Below, piece by piece: positions 32,427-41,896 of a stretch of 64,000 nt of DNA. Every line of letters starts with the position of its first letter. The first letter of the stretch is position 1. The stretch is from CAYQFQ01 sp964539415 (lineage in GTDB: Bacteria; Patescibacteriota; Minisyncoccia; Phycocordibacterales; GWA1-40-21), in contig CAZIID010000001.1 of NCBI GenBank assembly GCA_964539415.1, forward strand, positions 1 through 64,000, given 5' to 3'. Made by a program: the position numbers and the translations under genes. Below the pieces are notes generated by a model. It searched no databases. It worked only from the letters and a program-made list of their open reading frames with translations, and had not been told where the DNA came from.

Positions 32427-34247
32427 ATGGGTATATTTGATTTTTTAAAAAACAATAAAGAAAAAGAACAGGAATTAACATCTTTTTTACCGCATGAAAT
32501 ATATCAGGCTGGTGTACTTGAATTACAAGATGTTATCGCACCTTCTGCACTTAAAATAACACCAAATGAACTAAATCTCGGGGAAAAGATAGTAAAAACT
32601 TTCTTCGTTATTTCATATCCAAGATTTTTAGCACAAAGCTGGTTTGCTCCTATTATAAATCTAGACAAAATTTTTAATGTTTCTATTTTCATACACCCGC
32701 TAGATACAACACAAATATTAAAACAGTTTCAAAAGAAAGTTGCAGAAGTTCAAAGCCAAATAAATACAAGAGAGAAAAAGGGTTTAGTTAGAGATCCACA
32801 GCTTGATATTGCTTATCAAGATCTAGAATCACTTAGAGATAACCTCCAGCAAGCCCAAGAAAAGCTTTTTGATACAGCTATTTATATTTCTATATATGGA
32901 AATACAGAAGAAGAAGTAAACAAACTTGAAGCAGAAATAAAATCAATCCTTGAATCAAAAATGATTTATGTAAAACCTGCACTTTTCCAACAAGAACAAG
33001 GCTACAAGAGCGTTCTACCTATAGCAACAGATGAATTAAAAGTATATTCCAAGCTCAATTCTTCACCACTTTCAAGTATTTTCCCATTCGTTTCTTTTGA
33101 CCTCACACAAGACAAGGGAATACTCTATGGTATAAACAGACACAATTCAGGTCTTGTTTTATTTGATAGATTTTCTCTAGAAAACTACAACTCTATTACT
33201 TTTGCAAAATCTGGATCAGGTAAATCATATATGTTAAAGCTTGAGATTCTTAGAAGTTTGATGTTTGACATAGACGTTATGGTAATAGACCCCGAAAAAG
33301 AATATGAGTTCTTGGCAGAAGCCACAGGCGGAAAATCTTTCAATATTTCTTTAAACTCAAATAGCAATATTAACCCTTTTGACCTTCCAACACCTAGGGA
33401 AGATGAGTCTACGTCAGATGTTCTAAGATCAAACATTATAAACCTCGTTGGTTTGTTTAGAATAATGTTGGGCGGATTAAGTGCAGAAGAAGACTCTATT
33501 ATTGACCAAGCTGTAGCAGAAACTTATGCCTTAAAGGATATTACCCCCGACTCAGATTTTTCAAACATTGAACCACCACTACTTTCAGATTTTGAGCTTG
33601 TTCTTTCTGGTATGCAAGGCGCAGAAAGTCTTGTCCAAAAACTTTCTAAATATACTAGAGGAACATGGTCAGGTTTCTTAAATAGACCAACAAACGTAGA
33701 TATCAACCACAAATTTATAGTATTTTCTATAAGAGATATGGAAGATGAGCTTAAACCCGTCGCGATGTATCTTGTTACCAGATATATTTGGAATGCTGTA
33801 AGAAGAAACTTAAAGAAAAGACTGCTTGTTGTGGATGAGGCTTGGTGGATGATGAAATCAGAAGATACAGCTTCTTTCTTATACAGTATGGCAAAAAGAG
33901 GAAGAAAATATTTCTTGGCTCTTGCTACAATAACGCAAGACGTTGATGATTTCTTAAAATCTCCTTATGGACAGCCGATTGTAGCAAACTCTTCAATTCA
34001 AATTCTTCTCAAACAATCTCCGTCTGTTGTAGACAATCTACAAAAAGTATTTAATCTTACCGATGAAGAAAAATATCTTCTACTTGAATCTAATGTGGGG
34101 GAGGGAATATTCTTCGTAGGACAAAAACACATTGCGATAAAGGTTACAGCTTCATACACTGAAGATCAGATCATAACTTCAGATCCATCCCAAATACTCG
34201 CTATTAAAAAGGCCAAAGAAGAACTCAGAAGCTCAACTGGTTTATAA
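32427..34247 (+). CDS. VirB4/TraC-type T4SS ATPase
   Basis: 606 aa. A VirB4 ATPase core has Walker A FAKSGSGKSYML (about residue 258), the VIDPEKEYEFL segment that follows it in VirB4/TraC, and Walker B RLLVVDEAWWMM (about 466), then RGRKYFLALATITQDVDDFL and a C-terminal TASYTEDQII. It powers assembly or substrate transfer at the inner membrane. No VirD4 coupling protein, VirB11 or relaxase is in the window, so conjugation is not supported; DNA uptake or protein export are alternatives. Confidence 0.92.
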   Translation: MGIFDFLKNNKEKEQELTSFLPHEIYQAGVLELQDVIAPSALKITPNELNLGEKIVKTFFVISYPRFLAQSWFAPIINLDKIFNVSIFIHPLDTTQILKQFQKKVAEVQSQINTREKKGLVRDPQLDIAYQDLESLRDNLQQAQEKLFDTAIYISIYGNTEEEVNKLEAEIKSILESKMIYVKPALFQQEQGYKSVLPIATDELKVYSKLNSSPLSSIFPFVSFDLTQDKGILYGINRHNSGLVLFDRFSLENYNSITFAKSGSGKSYMLKLEILRSLMFDIDVMVIDPEKEYEFLAEATGGKSFNISLNSNSNINPFDLPTPREDESTSDVLRSNIINLVGLFRIMLGGLSAEEDSIIDQAVAETYALKDITPDSDFSNIEPPLLSDFELVLSGMQGAESLVQKLSKYTRGTWSGFLNRPTNVDINHKFIVFSIRDMEDELKPVAMYLVTRYIWNAVRRNLKKRLLVVDEAWWMMKSEDTASFLYSMAKRGRKYFLALATITQDVDDFLKSPYGQPIVANSSIQILLKQSPSVVDNLQKVFNLTDEEKYLLLESNVGEGIFFVGQKHIAIKVTASYTEDQIITSDPSQILAIKKAKEELRSSTGL

Positions 34248-34287
34248 TAACTTTTTGAAAAAAACAATCCGTGTTATAATTTTAAGA

Positions 34288-35295
34288 ATGATTTTAGGTA
34301 AAATCAAAAAACTTTTAAGTATATCTTTTGCTTTAGTGTTCTTTTTAACATTTAGTTTTTCAACGAATGTTTTTTCTCAATCCAGCTCAATATATAATCC
34401 CAAAATATCAATAAGCCCATCAAATCCAAAATATGGTCAAGATGTTACTGTTTCTGTAAGCTTAATTTCTATAAATATAGACAGTGCAAATATCCTTTGG
34501 CAAGTAAACGGAGTTACAAAAAAACAGGGAACAGGTGAGAAAACTTTTTCTTTCAAGACCGACAGCACAGGAAAAACTTCTTTGGTAAAAGTAATAATTA
34601 CAGAATCAGATGGAACAACCTATGAAAACAGCTACGAAATAGCACCTTCAGAAGTTGATCTTATAATAGAACCTCTATCTTTTGTTCCTCCATTTTATAA
34701 AGGTAAATCAGCCTTTGTTCCACAAGGAAGTGCAAAAATCGTTGCTATTACAAATATTCTTTCAGATGGAACTAAAATTTCAAATAACAACTTAATTTTT
34801 AAATGGAAAAAGAATGGAATGGTCTTATCCGATAGCTCTGGACGAGGAAAAAATACTCTCATAGTAAATGGCTCTGTGCCAATCAAAGATATAAATATAG
34901 AATTAGAAGTCTCCAATTCAACCTCAAAAGTTGTTGGTTCAAATAGTATTATTCTTACGCCATACAATACAAAAGTAGCTTTGTATGAAAACAATGCTCT
35001 ATACGGAAAACTTTTCAATAAAGAACTTACAGGATATATAAATATTGGGACTCAAGAAGAATTTTTAATCGCAGCATATCCTATGTTTTTCAATATAACA
35101 GATGAAACTGGTGATGAAATTACATACAAATGGTCTGTGGGGAATAAAAGCACAGCAACAGATGGAGATGTAAATACCTTATTGCTAAGACAAGTAGGGA
35201 ATGTAGGTAATTCTTCAATTTCATTAAAAGTAGATGGTGTTTCAAGAATATTTCAGTATGGTTCAAGTGGTTTTAGTTTAATGTTTGGAGAATAA
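34288..35295 (+). CDS. Exported beta-rich protein of the T4SS-like cluster
   Basis: 335 aa from the ATG at 34288, which has TATAAT (34275-34280) 7 nt upstream; the longer frame from a TTG at 34255 would run through the promoter. A signal peptide (LLSISFALVFFLTFSFSTNVFSQ) is followed by beta-rich, Ig/PKD-like segments (DVTVSVSLISINIDSANILWQVNG; ITYKWSVGNKST). Probably an extracellular or periplasmic structural component. No specific family recognised. Confidence 0.78.
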   Translation: MILGKIKKLLSISFALVFFLTFSFSTNVFSQSSSIYNPKISISPSNPKYGQDVTVSVSLISINIDSANILWQVNGVTKKQGTGEKTFSFKTDSTGKTSLVKVIITESDGTTYENSYEIAPSEVDLIIEPLSFVPPFYKGKSAFVPQGSAKIVAITNILSDGTKISNNNLIFKWKKNGMVLSDSSGRGKNTLIVNGSVPIKDINIELEVSNSTSKVVGSNSIILTPYNTKVALYENNALYGKLFNKELTGYINIGTQEEFLIAAYPMFFNITDETGDEITYKWSVGNKSTATDGDVNTLLLRQVGNVGNSSISLKVDGVSRIFQYGSSGFSLMFGE

Positions 35296-35316
35296 TTATT
35301 AATTTAGAATAAAAAA

Positions 35317-35706
35317 ATGTTAAATTCCCTAATTAAAAGAAAAAACCTAGTAAAAAAGACTTTTTCTATTTTAAGTATGTTAATAGCCTTACCTTCAATT
35401 ATCTACGCAGAAGCTGTGAATTTTGTACCTTTAGAAACAAGTTCTCCTTGGGCCAAAAGCATTGACCCAAATAAACCAGCAGAATTCTTCCAAAGTGTTT
35501 TTAATACTGGTCTTGCTATCGCTGCCACACTTGCAGTTGTGATGATTATGTATGGAGGCGTAAAATATATGACAACAGATGCATGGAATAACAAAGAAGA
35601 AGCGAAGGAAATCATTCAAAACGCCGTATATGGTCTAGTTCTTGCTTTGGTTTCTTACTTAATACTTTACACAATAAACCCAGACATATTAAATGTTAGA
35701 CTATAA
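35317..35706 (+). CDS. VirB2/TrbC-like pilin
   Basis: 129 aa. A signal peptide ends near IIYAEA. A short linker and two transmembrane helices (NTGLAIAATLAVVMIMYGGVKYM and AVYGLVLALVSYLILY) separated by a charged loop (TTDAWNNKEEAKEII) follow. This two-helix layout is that of VirB2/TrbC-type T4SS pilins and of similar CPR pilin-like proteins. With PrgI, VirB6-like and VirB4 proteins it completes a minimal single-membrane T4SS set. Confidence 0.85.
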   Translation: MLNSLIKRKNLVKKTFSILSMLIALPSIIYAEAVNFVPLETSSPWAKSIDPNKPAEFFQSVFNTGLAIAATLAVVMIMYGGVKYMTTDAWNNKEEAKEIIQNAVYGLVLALVSYLILYTINPDILNVRL

Positions 35707-35821
35707 TAAGTACTTGTCCCGTTGTAAATTCAGCTGATACAAGTAAAATAAAAGGGCAAGATTGTTTAAGATAATAAATAAGATTAAAAAAAATTATGAG
35801 GATTAAAATTTTACAACTGGG

Positions 35822-37069
35822 ATGAACATATCAAAAAAATCAGCCATAATATTAATACTTGGAGCAGTAATACTTCTTATTGGTTTATTTTTATATTTTT
35901 ATTTATCTCCAACTAAAACAAACACAACAAACACTGTAGCGACTTCCACAAAAAACGTTTCTTTTGGTGATACATCCAAAACTAACAATGAAATACCGAC
36001 AGATACCACAAAAACCGGCACGACAACCCAAGTAAGTTCAAATAGACCAGCAGAAACATTAAGACAAATATTTTCTGAACCAACTTCAGGTTCTATTGTT
36101 TATACAAAAAACAAAGACACAGTAGCAAGATTTGTAGAAAGAAGTAATGGTAATGTGTATGAAGTAAAAAGAAACTCTTCTGAAACTATAAGATTGACCA
36201 ATACTACTATCCCAAAAATTCAAGAAGCTATCTGGGACAAAGGTGGTAATGATATTCTTTTTAGATATCTAAATGAAAGTAGGGGAGATCAGATAGAAAC
36301 ATTTGCTGGAAAAATAAAACTTTCAACCTCAACTTCAAATGAATTCTTTGGTGAAATACTCGGGACTTTTTTGCCTGCTAAACTTCTTCAAGTTACAACA
36401 AACCCTTCTTCCGGTAAGATTGCTTATATTCAGAACAAGATAAACAACGACGGAACATATATTTATATATCAAATACCAATGGTTCAAATAAGGTTCAAT
36501 TGGCAGATATACCACTTTCTGAGGTATCAATATCTTGGCCAAAAGAAAACACAATCGCCTTAATTACTAAACCCTCATCAAGATACGCAGGATTCTTATA
36601 CTTTATAAATACACAAGAAGGTGTTTTAAGAAAGGTTATCGGGGATGTTTGGGGTCTTAATGCTTTAGTAAATTCACAAGCAAATAAAGTTGTATACTCA
36701 AAAACATCAAGAAACGAACCTGTAATAAATTTTTATGATATGACTACAGGAGAAGACACGAGCCTCCAAATAAAAACCCTTGCAGATAAATGTGTGTGGG
36801 GAAAGAAAGATACAGAGGTTATATTCTGCGCTGTGCCAAATACAATACCAGCGGGGGATTATCCTGACAGTTGGTATCAAGGAAAAACTTTTTTCAATGA
36901 TAATATCTGGAAAATTAATTTAGAGACTGGACAAAGCACAATGATACGCGATATAGCTTCAGATGGGCTCTCCATAGACGCTATGAGCCTCGCCATAAGT
37001 GATAAAGACGACTTCTTAGTGTTTACTAATAAAAAAGATTTGTCGCTCTGGGGATTGATTATAGAGTAA
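35822..37069 (+). CDS. Membrane-anchored beta-propeller-like protein
   Basis: 415 aa. One N-terminal transmembrane helix (AIILILGAVILLIGLFLYFYL), a Thr/Ser/Asn-rich linker, then repeated beta-blade-like segments (GSIVYTKNKD, NDILFRYLN, GKIAYIQNK, NTIALITK, NKVVYSKTS, DFLVFTNKKDLSLWGL) suggesting a WD40/PD40-type propeller outside the membrane. It is separated from the pilin gene by 115 bp, so it may have its own promoter. It ends at a terminator (37084-37119). Confidence 0.75.
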   Translation: MNISKKSAIILILGAVILLIGLFLYFYLSPTKTNTTNTVATSTKNVSFGDTSKTNNEIPTDTTKTGTTTQVSSNRPAETLRQIFSEPTSGSIVYTKNKDTVARFVERSNGNVYEVKRNSSETIRLTNTTIPKIQEAIWDKGGNDILFRYLNESRGDQIETFAGKIKLSTSTSNEFFGEILGTFLPAKLLQVTTNPSSGKIAYIQNKINNDGTYIYISNTNGSNKVQLADIPLSEVSISWPKENTIALITKPSSRYAGFLYFINTQEGVLRKVIGDVWGLNALVNSQANKVVYSKTSRNEPVINFYDMTTGEDTSLQIKTLADKCVWGKKDTEVIFCAVPNTIPAGDYPDSWYQGKTFFNDNIWKINLETGQSTMIRDIASDGLSIDAMSLAISDKDDFLVFTNKKDLSLWGLIIE

Positions 37070-37083
37070 AGTTTTAAATTAAT

Positions 37084-37119
37084 AAAAATACCTCAGCGTA
37101 GAGCGCACGAGGTATTTTT
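37084..37119 (+). terminator. Terminator of the propeller gene
   Basis: An 11-bp AAAAATACCTC/GAGGTATTTTT stem with a 14-nt loop. Confidence 0.8.
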
Positions 37120-37125
37120 ATTTCC

Positions 37126-37196
37126 GTCATTGCGAGGAGGTCTTCCGACGTGGCAATCCAGAGATGGTTTGCTTCGCTTTCGCTCGCAAAGACAAA
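37126..37196. repeat. Dispersed repeat, family 2 (facing pair)
   Basis: GTCATTGCGAGGAGG...GTGGCAATCCAGAGATGGTTTGCTTCG...CTCGCAAAGAC, nearly the reverse complement of the pair at 11578-11663. Confidence 0.85.
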
Positions 37197-37198
37197 AT

Positions 37199-37225
37199 AT
37201 TACCCGATACTTTGTATTGGGTAAT
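37199..37225 (-). terminator. Hairpin after jag
   Basis: ATTACCCGATAC/GTATTGGGTAAT with one G:U pair, directly downstream of the minus-strand jag stop. Confidence 0.6.
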
Positions 37226-37226
37226 A

Positions 37227-37691
37227 CTAGGATTTAACGTATTTTATAACCACCCTTCTTTCTTTTCCTTCACCTGTTGATTCTGTTTTTATACCACTTT
37301 CTTTTCCAAGTAAATCGTGAACCACGAGCCTTTCATATGATGACATCGGCTCCATTTCTATATCTGATTTCAAATCTCTTGCTCTATTAGCTAATATTAA
37401 GGCTTTATTCTTTAGTCTATCAACAATACTAGACTGATAATCATTTACATCAACAGAAAAAGTCTTTGAATCATCCATTTCCACTCCTTTCATTACCATT
37501 TTCTTGATTATATGGCTAAGTGAAAAGAAAGTTTCTCCTCGATCACCAATTAATATGCCAGATTCTGATGTTCTTATGATAAAAACAGTCCTTTTAGTAA
37601 TCTCATCTTCTTTGATATCTACACTTCTAAAAGAAACACCCATTTTAGCCAATAAATCAGATATTAAAGCTTTAATTTGTTCATTGTTCAT
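37227..37691 (-). CDS. jag: Jag/KhpB RNA-binding protein (KH-R3H)
   Basis: 154 aa. A KH-like region with the GILIGDRGETFFSLSHIIKKM loop is followed by an R3H domain (RARDLKSDIEMEPMSSYERLVVHDLL). The N-terminal Jag_N domain present in longer homologues is reduced. It binds RNA and is almost always encoded beside yidC, as here (1 nt apart). It belongs to the origin-proximal rpmH-rnpA-yidC-jag group. Confidence 0.9.
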   Translation of the reverse strand: MNNEQIKALISDLLAKMGVSFRSVDIKEDEITKRTVFIIRTSESGILIGDRGETFFSLSHIIKKMVMKGVEMDDSKTFSVDVNDYQSSIVDRLKNKALILANRARDLKSDIEMEPMSSYERLVVHDLLGKESGIKTESTGEGKERRVVIKYVKS

Positions 37692-37692
37692 A

Positions 37693-38424
37693 TTATTGTT
37701 TTTTGAGCTTATTAGCCATTAAGACTTCTTGGATAACTGAAAAAATATTGCTTGTTATCAAATACAAAGATACAACAATAGGGAAGCTTCTTGCAACTAT
37801 AAAAATCATAAAAGGCATAACGTATTTCATTTGGGAAGTCATACTTTTAGACAATTCGTCTTTAAAGCTTGGTTTTTGGCCATCTTTTACAACTGGTTTA
37901 GGTGTTTTATTTGAAGATAAGCTTATCTGTAAGAACTGAGTAAGTGCAGCAACGAGGGCTATAAGAGTACTTTTACCAGCAACGTCTATACCAAAGAAAA
38001 ACATATTTATATTTTCAGGAACTTTCACAAAAGAATACAATAGATCAAGATTAATTTGTGGTAGACCACCTTTTAGAAAAATGGCATACAAAGCCCAAAG
38101 TATTGGAAGTTGAATAATTAAAAGCAAAATACCAGAAAATGGATTTATCCCTCTGGTTTTATAAACCTCCATGATTTTCTGAGCTTGAACTTGTTTATCG
38201 TCTTTATATTTATCTTTTATCTCATCTAATTCAGGTTCTATTTTTTTCATCTCAAGCTGAGTTCTGACAGACTTCTGAGAAATAGGGAATAGTATAAAAC
38301 GAACAAGAATTGTGAATAAAATCACCGCGACACCGACGTTTATCCAAGGAATATAAGCCAAAAAGACTACAAGACCGTTGTACAAAGGTTTATAAAATAT
38401 TGCATTGTATAGAAAGCTAAACAT
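37693..38424 (-). CDS. yidC: YidC/Oxa1 membrane protein insertase
   Basis: 243 aa from the ATG at 38422-38424 (a TTG 9 nt upstream is possible). Five predicted helices include the conserved membrane Arg (VILFTILVRFILFPIS), the coiled cytoplasmic hairpin (LEMKKIEPELDEIKDKYKDDKQ), GILLLIIQLPILWALYAIF and the C-terminal VSLYLITSNIFSVIQE. It inserts and folds membrane proteins with or without SecYEG. There is no lipoprotein signal or large periplasmic domain, as in Gram-positive types. Confidence 0.95.
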   Translation of the reverse strand: MFSFLYNAIFYKPLYNGLVVFLAYIPWINVGVAVILFTILVRFILFPISQKSVRTQLEMKKIEPELDEIKDKYKDDKQVQAQKIMEVYKTRGINPFSGILLLIIQLPILWALYAIFLKGGLPQINLDLLYSFVKVPENINMFFFGIDVAGKSTLIALVAALTQFLQISLSSNKTPKPVVKDGQKPSFKDELSKSMTSQMKYVMPFMIFIVARSFPIVVSLYLITSNIFSVIQEVLMANKLKKQ

Positions 38425-38470
38425 TGTCCTCAAATTCTATACGAAAAGAATCCAAAACTCAAGGAAAAGT

Positions 38471-38797
38471 TTATTTTAAAACACAAACTTCTACCTGTTG
38501 CTTTATTTCTGGTATATCTGTGCTAATAAAAGTAGTTTTAACAAAAAAAGCAAAGTCGGTCTGTTCTTTAAATTTACTCTTATCCATCTTATCTAAAATC
38601 GCCCAAAGCCTTCTTTTTAACAAATGTCTTTGTACTGAGGTTTTTGCAACCTTTTTACCCACAACAACCACAAAACGGCTATTTTTAAAACTATTTGCCA
38701 TACTTTTAACATAAAAAAACTTAAAATTAGGCCCTTTGCCAAATTTTACTACTTTTTCCATATATTCCTTAGGAATTCTATATTTTTGAGCTAACAT
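38471..38797 (-). CDS. rnpA: Ribonuclease P protein component
   Basis: 108 aa. The RnpA fold is indicated by FKFFYVKSMANSFKNSRFVVVVGKKVAKTSVQRHLLKRRL, where the basic helix VQRHLLKRRLW corresponds to the RNR motif. It partners RNase P RNA in tRNA 5' maturation. The RNA gene itself is not seen in this window. Position between rpmH and yidC is the classical order. Confidence 0.93.
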   Translation of the reverse strand: MLAQKYRIPKEYMEKVVKFGKGPNFKFFYVKSMANSFKNSRFVVVVGKKVAKTSVQRHLLKRRLWAILDKMDKSKFKEQTDFAFFVKTTFISTDIPEIKQQVEVCVLK

Positions 38798-38841
38798 ATG
38801 TATATTATAACAAAAAAGAGGCTTAGAGCCCCTTTTTATAT

Positions 38842-38979
38842 TTAAACTGTTGAAAGTCTCTTTCTACCTTTCTGTCTTCTCTTCTTTAAGACTCTTTTAC
38901 CATAAGCGGTTCTTGTTCTTGAAAGAAAGCCATGCTTTTTGGCTCTTTTTCTTTTTTTAGGTTGATATGTTTGTGACAT
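38842..38979 (-). CDS. rpmH: 50S ribosomal protein L34
   Basis: 45 aa: [20 protein letters not shown], then [20 protein letters not shown] and RLSTV. It is a complete, highly basic L34 with the conserved KRxxxHGF(L/R)xR motif. It marks the left side of the replication origin region and diverges from dnaA. Confidence 0.97.
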   Translation of the reverse strand: MSQTYQPKKRKRAKKHGFLSRTRTAYGKRVLKKRRQKGRKRLSTV

Positions 38980-39233
38980 AAAGAGAGTATAAATCAAAAT
39001 ACATAAATTGTAAAGCTGATTTTAGCTTTTTCTGTTGACCACAAAACAAAAAAGAATAGGGGATTGGGGCAGTGCAAAACAGAGCCTAAGTATATAAAAA
39101 ATGGTGTAATGAAAAAAATCTTGAAGTATATGTATATACATATATAATAGTAATCAACTTATTCACAGGTTATAAACAAAAAATATTTTTATTAACATCT
39201 TGAACAACTTATAATCTTAACTGTAGATAAATT
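38980..39233. other. rpmH-dnaA intergenic region, left origin flank
   Basis: AT-rich DNA with TTATTCACA (39159-39167) and TTATAAACA (39170-39178), DnaA-box-like motifs 2 bp apart, shortly before dnaA. It must also hold the divergent rpmH and dnaA promoters; TATAAT occurs at about 39142-39147 on the plus strand. Confidence 0.6.
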
Positions 39234-40571
39234 ATGTCTGACAATAAAACACTTTGGGAAAATGTCTTAACGCAAATGGAGCTTTCTATGTCGAAGGCGA
39301 ATTTTAGTATGTGGTTTAAAGATACATATGTTCAAAAACAAGATGATGGAACAGTTTTTTTAGCTGTACCAAACGTTTTTGTAAAAGATTGGCTAATAAA
39401 CAAATACCACAAAGATATATTAAAAAATCTCAGAGAGTTTGGTGAGCATATTAGAGCTGTAGAATACATAGTAGCCAAAGATGAGAGTAAGAAGCCTCAA
39501 ATGGTTGTAAATAACTGTACACACACAGAACTTCCTTTAAATGACTTCTACATAAACAAGGAAGACAATCTCAATCCTAAGTACACATTTGATACTTTTG
39601 TTGTTGGCCCATTCAACGAACTTGCACACGCAGCATCTCAAGCAATATTAAAAAAGATTGTTATTTATAATCCATTTTTCGTTTATGGAAGCACTGGTCA
39701 CGGAAAAACACACCTTATACAGGCACTTGGCAATCATTTTAAAAATACAGACTCAAATAAAAAGATCTTTTATATGACCTCAGAAAAGTTTGTTAATGAT
39801 TATCTAAATTCATTAAGTAATGGAACAATAAATGCTTTTAAAGAAAAATACAGAAAATATGATGTTTTAATCATAGACGATATTCAATTCCTATCAAAGA
39901 AAGATAAGTCACAAGAAGAATTCTTCCATTTATTCAATAGCTTCCACGAAAACGGCAAGCAACTAATCTTCTCATCTGATAAGCACCCAAACTTTATTCC
40001 TGACATTGAAGACAGAATTAAATCTAGATTTAATGCTGGTATGATAGTAGAAATTCAAAAACCAGATTTTGAATCAAGAATTCAGATATTTAAAAAGAAA
40101 TCTGCAATGATAAATCTAGTTATTTCAAATGAAGTGATTGAATACTTGGCTTCTTCTGTAGAGGGGAACATAAGAGAGCTTGAAGGAATACTCAATATAA
40201 TAATGTGTCAGACACAACTCAAACAAAGAGATCTAAACATTACAGAAATAAAGGAATTGTTAAAAAACAGTGGAAAACCAAAGAAAACATTTTCAATTAA
40301 AGAAATAATAAAAACAATTGCTGATTTTTACGCAATTGAAGAGGATGAAATATACGAAAAAGGAAGAAAAAAGGAAGTTATAAAACCAAGACAGGTTATT
40401 ATGTATATTCTTAGAGAAGATTTTGATATTTCTTTCCCATCTATCGGAGAAAAGGTAGGTAATAGAGATCACTCCACAGTTATTCACTCTTACGAGAAGA
40501 TAAAAAATGATATGAAAGTAGACAATAATTTATTACAGGAGATAACACAAATAAGATCAATGTTGAAATAG
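39234..40571 (+). CDS. dnaA: Chromosomal replication initiator DnaA
   Basis: 445 aa. Domain I (LWENVLTQMELSMSKANFSMWF), a short domain II, an AAA+ domain III with Walker A YGSTGHGKTHLIQ and Walker B DVLIIDDIQFLSKK, and domain IV with the DnaA signature VGNRDHSTVIHSYEKI. It binds DnaA boxes and opens the origin. The CDS is flanked on both sides by AT-rich DNA with DnaA-box-like sites. Confidence 0.97.
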   Translation: MSDNKTLWENVLTQMELSMSKANFSMWFKDTYVQKQDDGTVFLAVPNVFVKDWLINKYHKDILKNLREFGEHIRAVEYIVAKDESKKPQMVVNNCTHTELPLNDFYINKEDNLNPKYTFDTFVVGPFNELAHAASQAILKKIVIYNPFFVYGSTGHGKTHLIQALGNHFKNTDSNKKIFYMTSEKFVNDYLNSLSNGTINAFKEKYRKYDVLIIDDIQFLSKKDKSQEEFFHLFNSFHENGKQLIFSSDKHPNFIPDIEDRIKSRFNAGMIVEIQKPDFESRIQIFKKKSAMINLVISNEVIEYLASSVEGNIRELEGILNIIMCQTQLKQRDLNITEIKELLKNSGKPKKTFSIKEIIKTIADFYAIEEDEIYEKGRKKEVIKPRQVIMYILREDFDISFPSIGEKVGNRDHSTVIHSYEKIKNDMKVDNNLLQEITQIRSMLK

Positions 40572-40786
40572 TATAGATAACTTGTGGATAATCAAAAAAT
40601 AACCTGTTAATAATATATTGATAAATAAACAGATAATTTTAAACAGTTAGTTATAAACAAAAATATAAACATAGAAAAAATATAAAAAAATATTTTATGC
40701 TTATAAAATAAGGATTAAATAGTTATAAACATATACACACATATAATATTAATAATAGGTTTTTAATAGAAAATAAATAAAATACT
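40572..40786. other. Candidate replication origin (oriC)
   Basis: 215 bp of very AT-rich DNA between dnaA and dnaN, with an exact DnaA box TGTGGATAA (40583-40591) and two copies of TTATAAACA (40651-40659, 40723-40731), the same variant found before dnaA. Gene order on both sides is the canonical origin order. A skew calculation would be needed to confirm. Confidence 0.65.
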
Positions 40787-41887
40787 ATGAAATTAGAATC
40801 TGTAAAAGATAAATTGAATGTAGCAGTCTCAAAGGCAGGGAGAATAACAAGTAAAAATCTTACATTACCTGTACTTTCTTGTTTACTTTTAGAGACAAAT
40901 AAAAATTTTCTAAAGATAAAAGCCACTAACTTAGATTTAGGAGTTGAAATAATGATACCGGTCAAAACAGAGATTGAAGGTGTTGTAGCAGTTCCTGCAC
41001 AAGTTATAAACAATTTTTTAAATAATTTAGAGGAAGATAAAAGTGTTTTTATAGAAAAGAAAGAAAATACACTAGAAATAAGATCAGAAAGTAGTGTTGC
41101 AGAAATAAAGACATTTCCTATAGATGATTTTCCAACAATCCCTTCTGTTGATAATGGTAAAACATTTAAAATACAAGCTAAGGACTTTTTAAAGGGAATA
41201 AGAGCTGTTATCTATAGTTCTTCAACATCAACTGTTAAACCTGAACTTTCAAGTGTCTATATATACTCAGAAGAAGAATATCTTGTTTTTGTTGCCACAG
41301 ATTCTTTCCGTCTTGCAGAGAAAAAAGTTAAAATTAAAAAAACAGCTGATTTTGGAGGAATATTGCTACCTTATAAAAATGCCTCAGATATTATTAAACT
41401 TTTTGAAGATATAGATGATGAACTTGAAATAAAAGTTTCAAAAAACCAACTTTCTGTTTTTTATAGTGGTTTGTATGTTGTGTCACGCGTTATTGATGGG
41501 GTGTTTCCAGATTACAAACAAATAATTCCAAAAGAAACAAAAACTCAGGTTATTGTTTTGAAACAAGATATTATAAATTCTCTTAAATTATCAAATATTT
41601 TTTCTGATAGCTTTAATCAGATAAATTTAAAAGTTTTACCAAGTAAAAGAATTTTTCAAGCAAAAACAAAAAATCTAGATGTTGGAGAAAATATAAATCA
41701 GATAGAGGCAACAACAGAAGGGGAGGATATAGAAATAAACTTTAATCATAGATATATTACAGATTGTCTTTCTTCTATAGACTCTGATAGTGTATTTTTA
41801 ACTTTTAATGGTATGGCTAAGCCACTTGTAATAAAAGGTGTATCTGATAAGAGTTTTACGTATTTGGTGATGCCGATGAATAGGTGA
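40787..41887 (+). CDS. dnaN: DNA polymerase III sliding clamp (beta)
   Basis: 366 aa. Three clamp domains, beginning MKLESVKDKLNVAVSKAGRITSKNLTLPVLSCLLLE. Typical strings include TNLDLGVEI, FLVFVATDSFRLAEKK-like ATDSFRLAEK, and the C-terminal LVIKGVSDKSFTYLVMPMNR (LVxPM). The ring tethers DNA polymerase III. It lies next to dnaA as usual, 215 bp downstream. Confidence 0.97.
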   Translation: MKLESVKDKLNVAVSKAGRITSKNLTLPVLSCLLLETNKNFLKIKATNLDLGVEIMIPVKTEIEGVVAVPAQVINNFLNNLEEDKSVFIEKKENTLEIRSESSVAEIKTFPIDDFPTIPSVDNGKTFKIQAKDFLKGIRAVIYSSSTSTVKPELSSVYIYSEEEYLVFVATDSFRLAEKKVKIKKTADFGGILLPYKNASDIIKLFEDIDDELEIKVSKNQLSVFYSGLYVVSRVIDGVFPDYKQIIPKETKTQVIVLKQDIINSLKLSNIFSDSFNQINLKVLPSKRIFQAKTKNLDVGENINQIEATTEGEDIEINFNHRYITDCLSSIDSDSVFLTFNGMAKPLVIKGVSDKSFTYLVMPMNR

Positions 41888-41896
41888 TTATTCTCT

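Noticed and set aside
25368..35706. Integrative conjugative element
   Set aside because: No relaxase, coupling protein, integrase or flanking direct repeats were found around the T4SS-like cluster.
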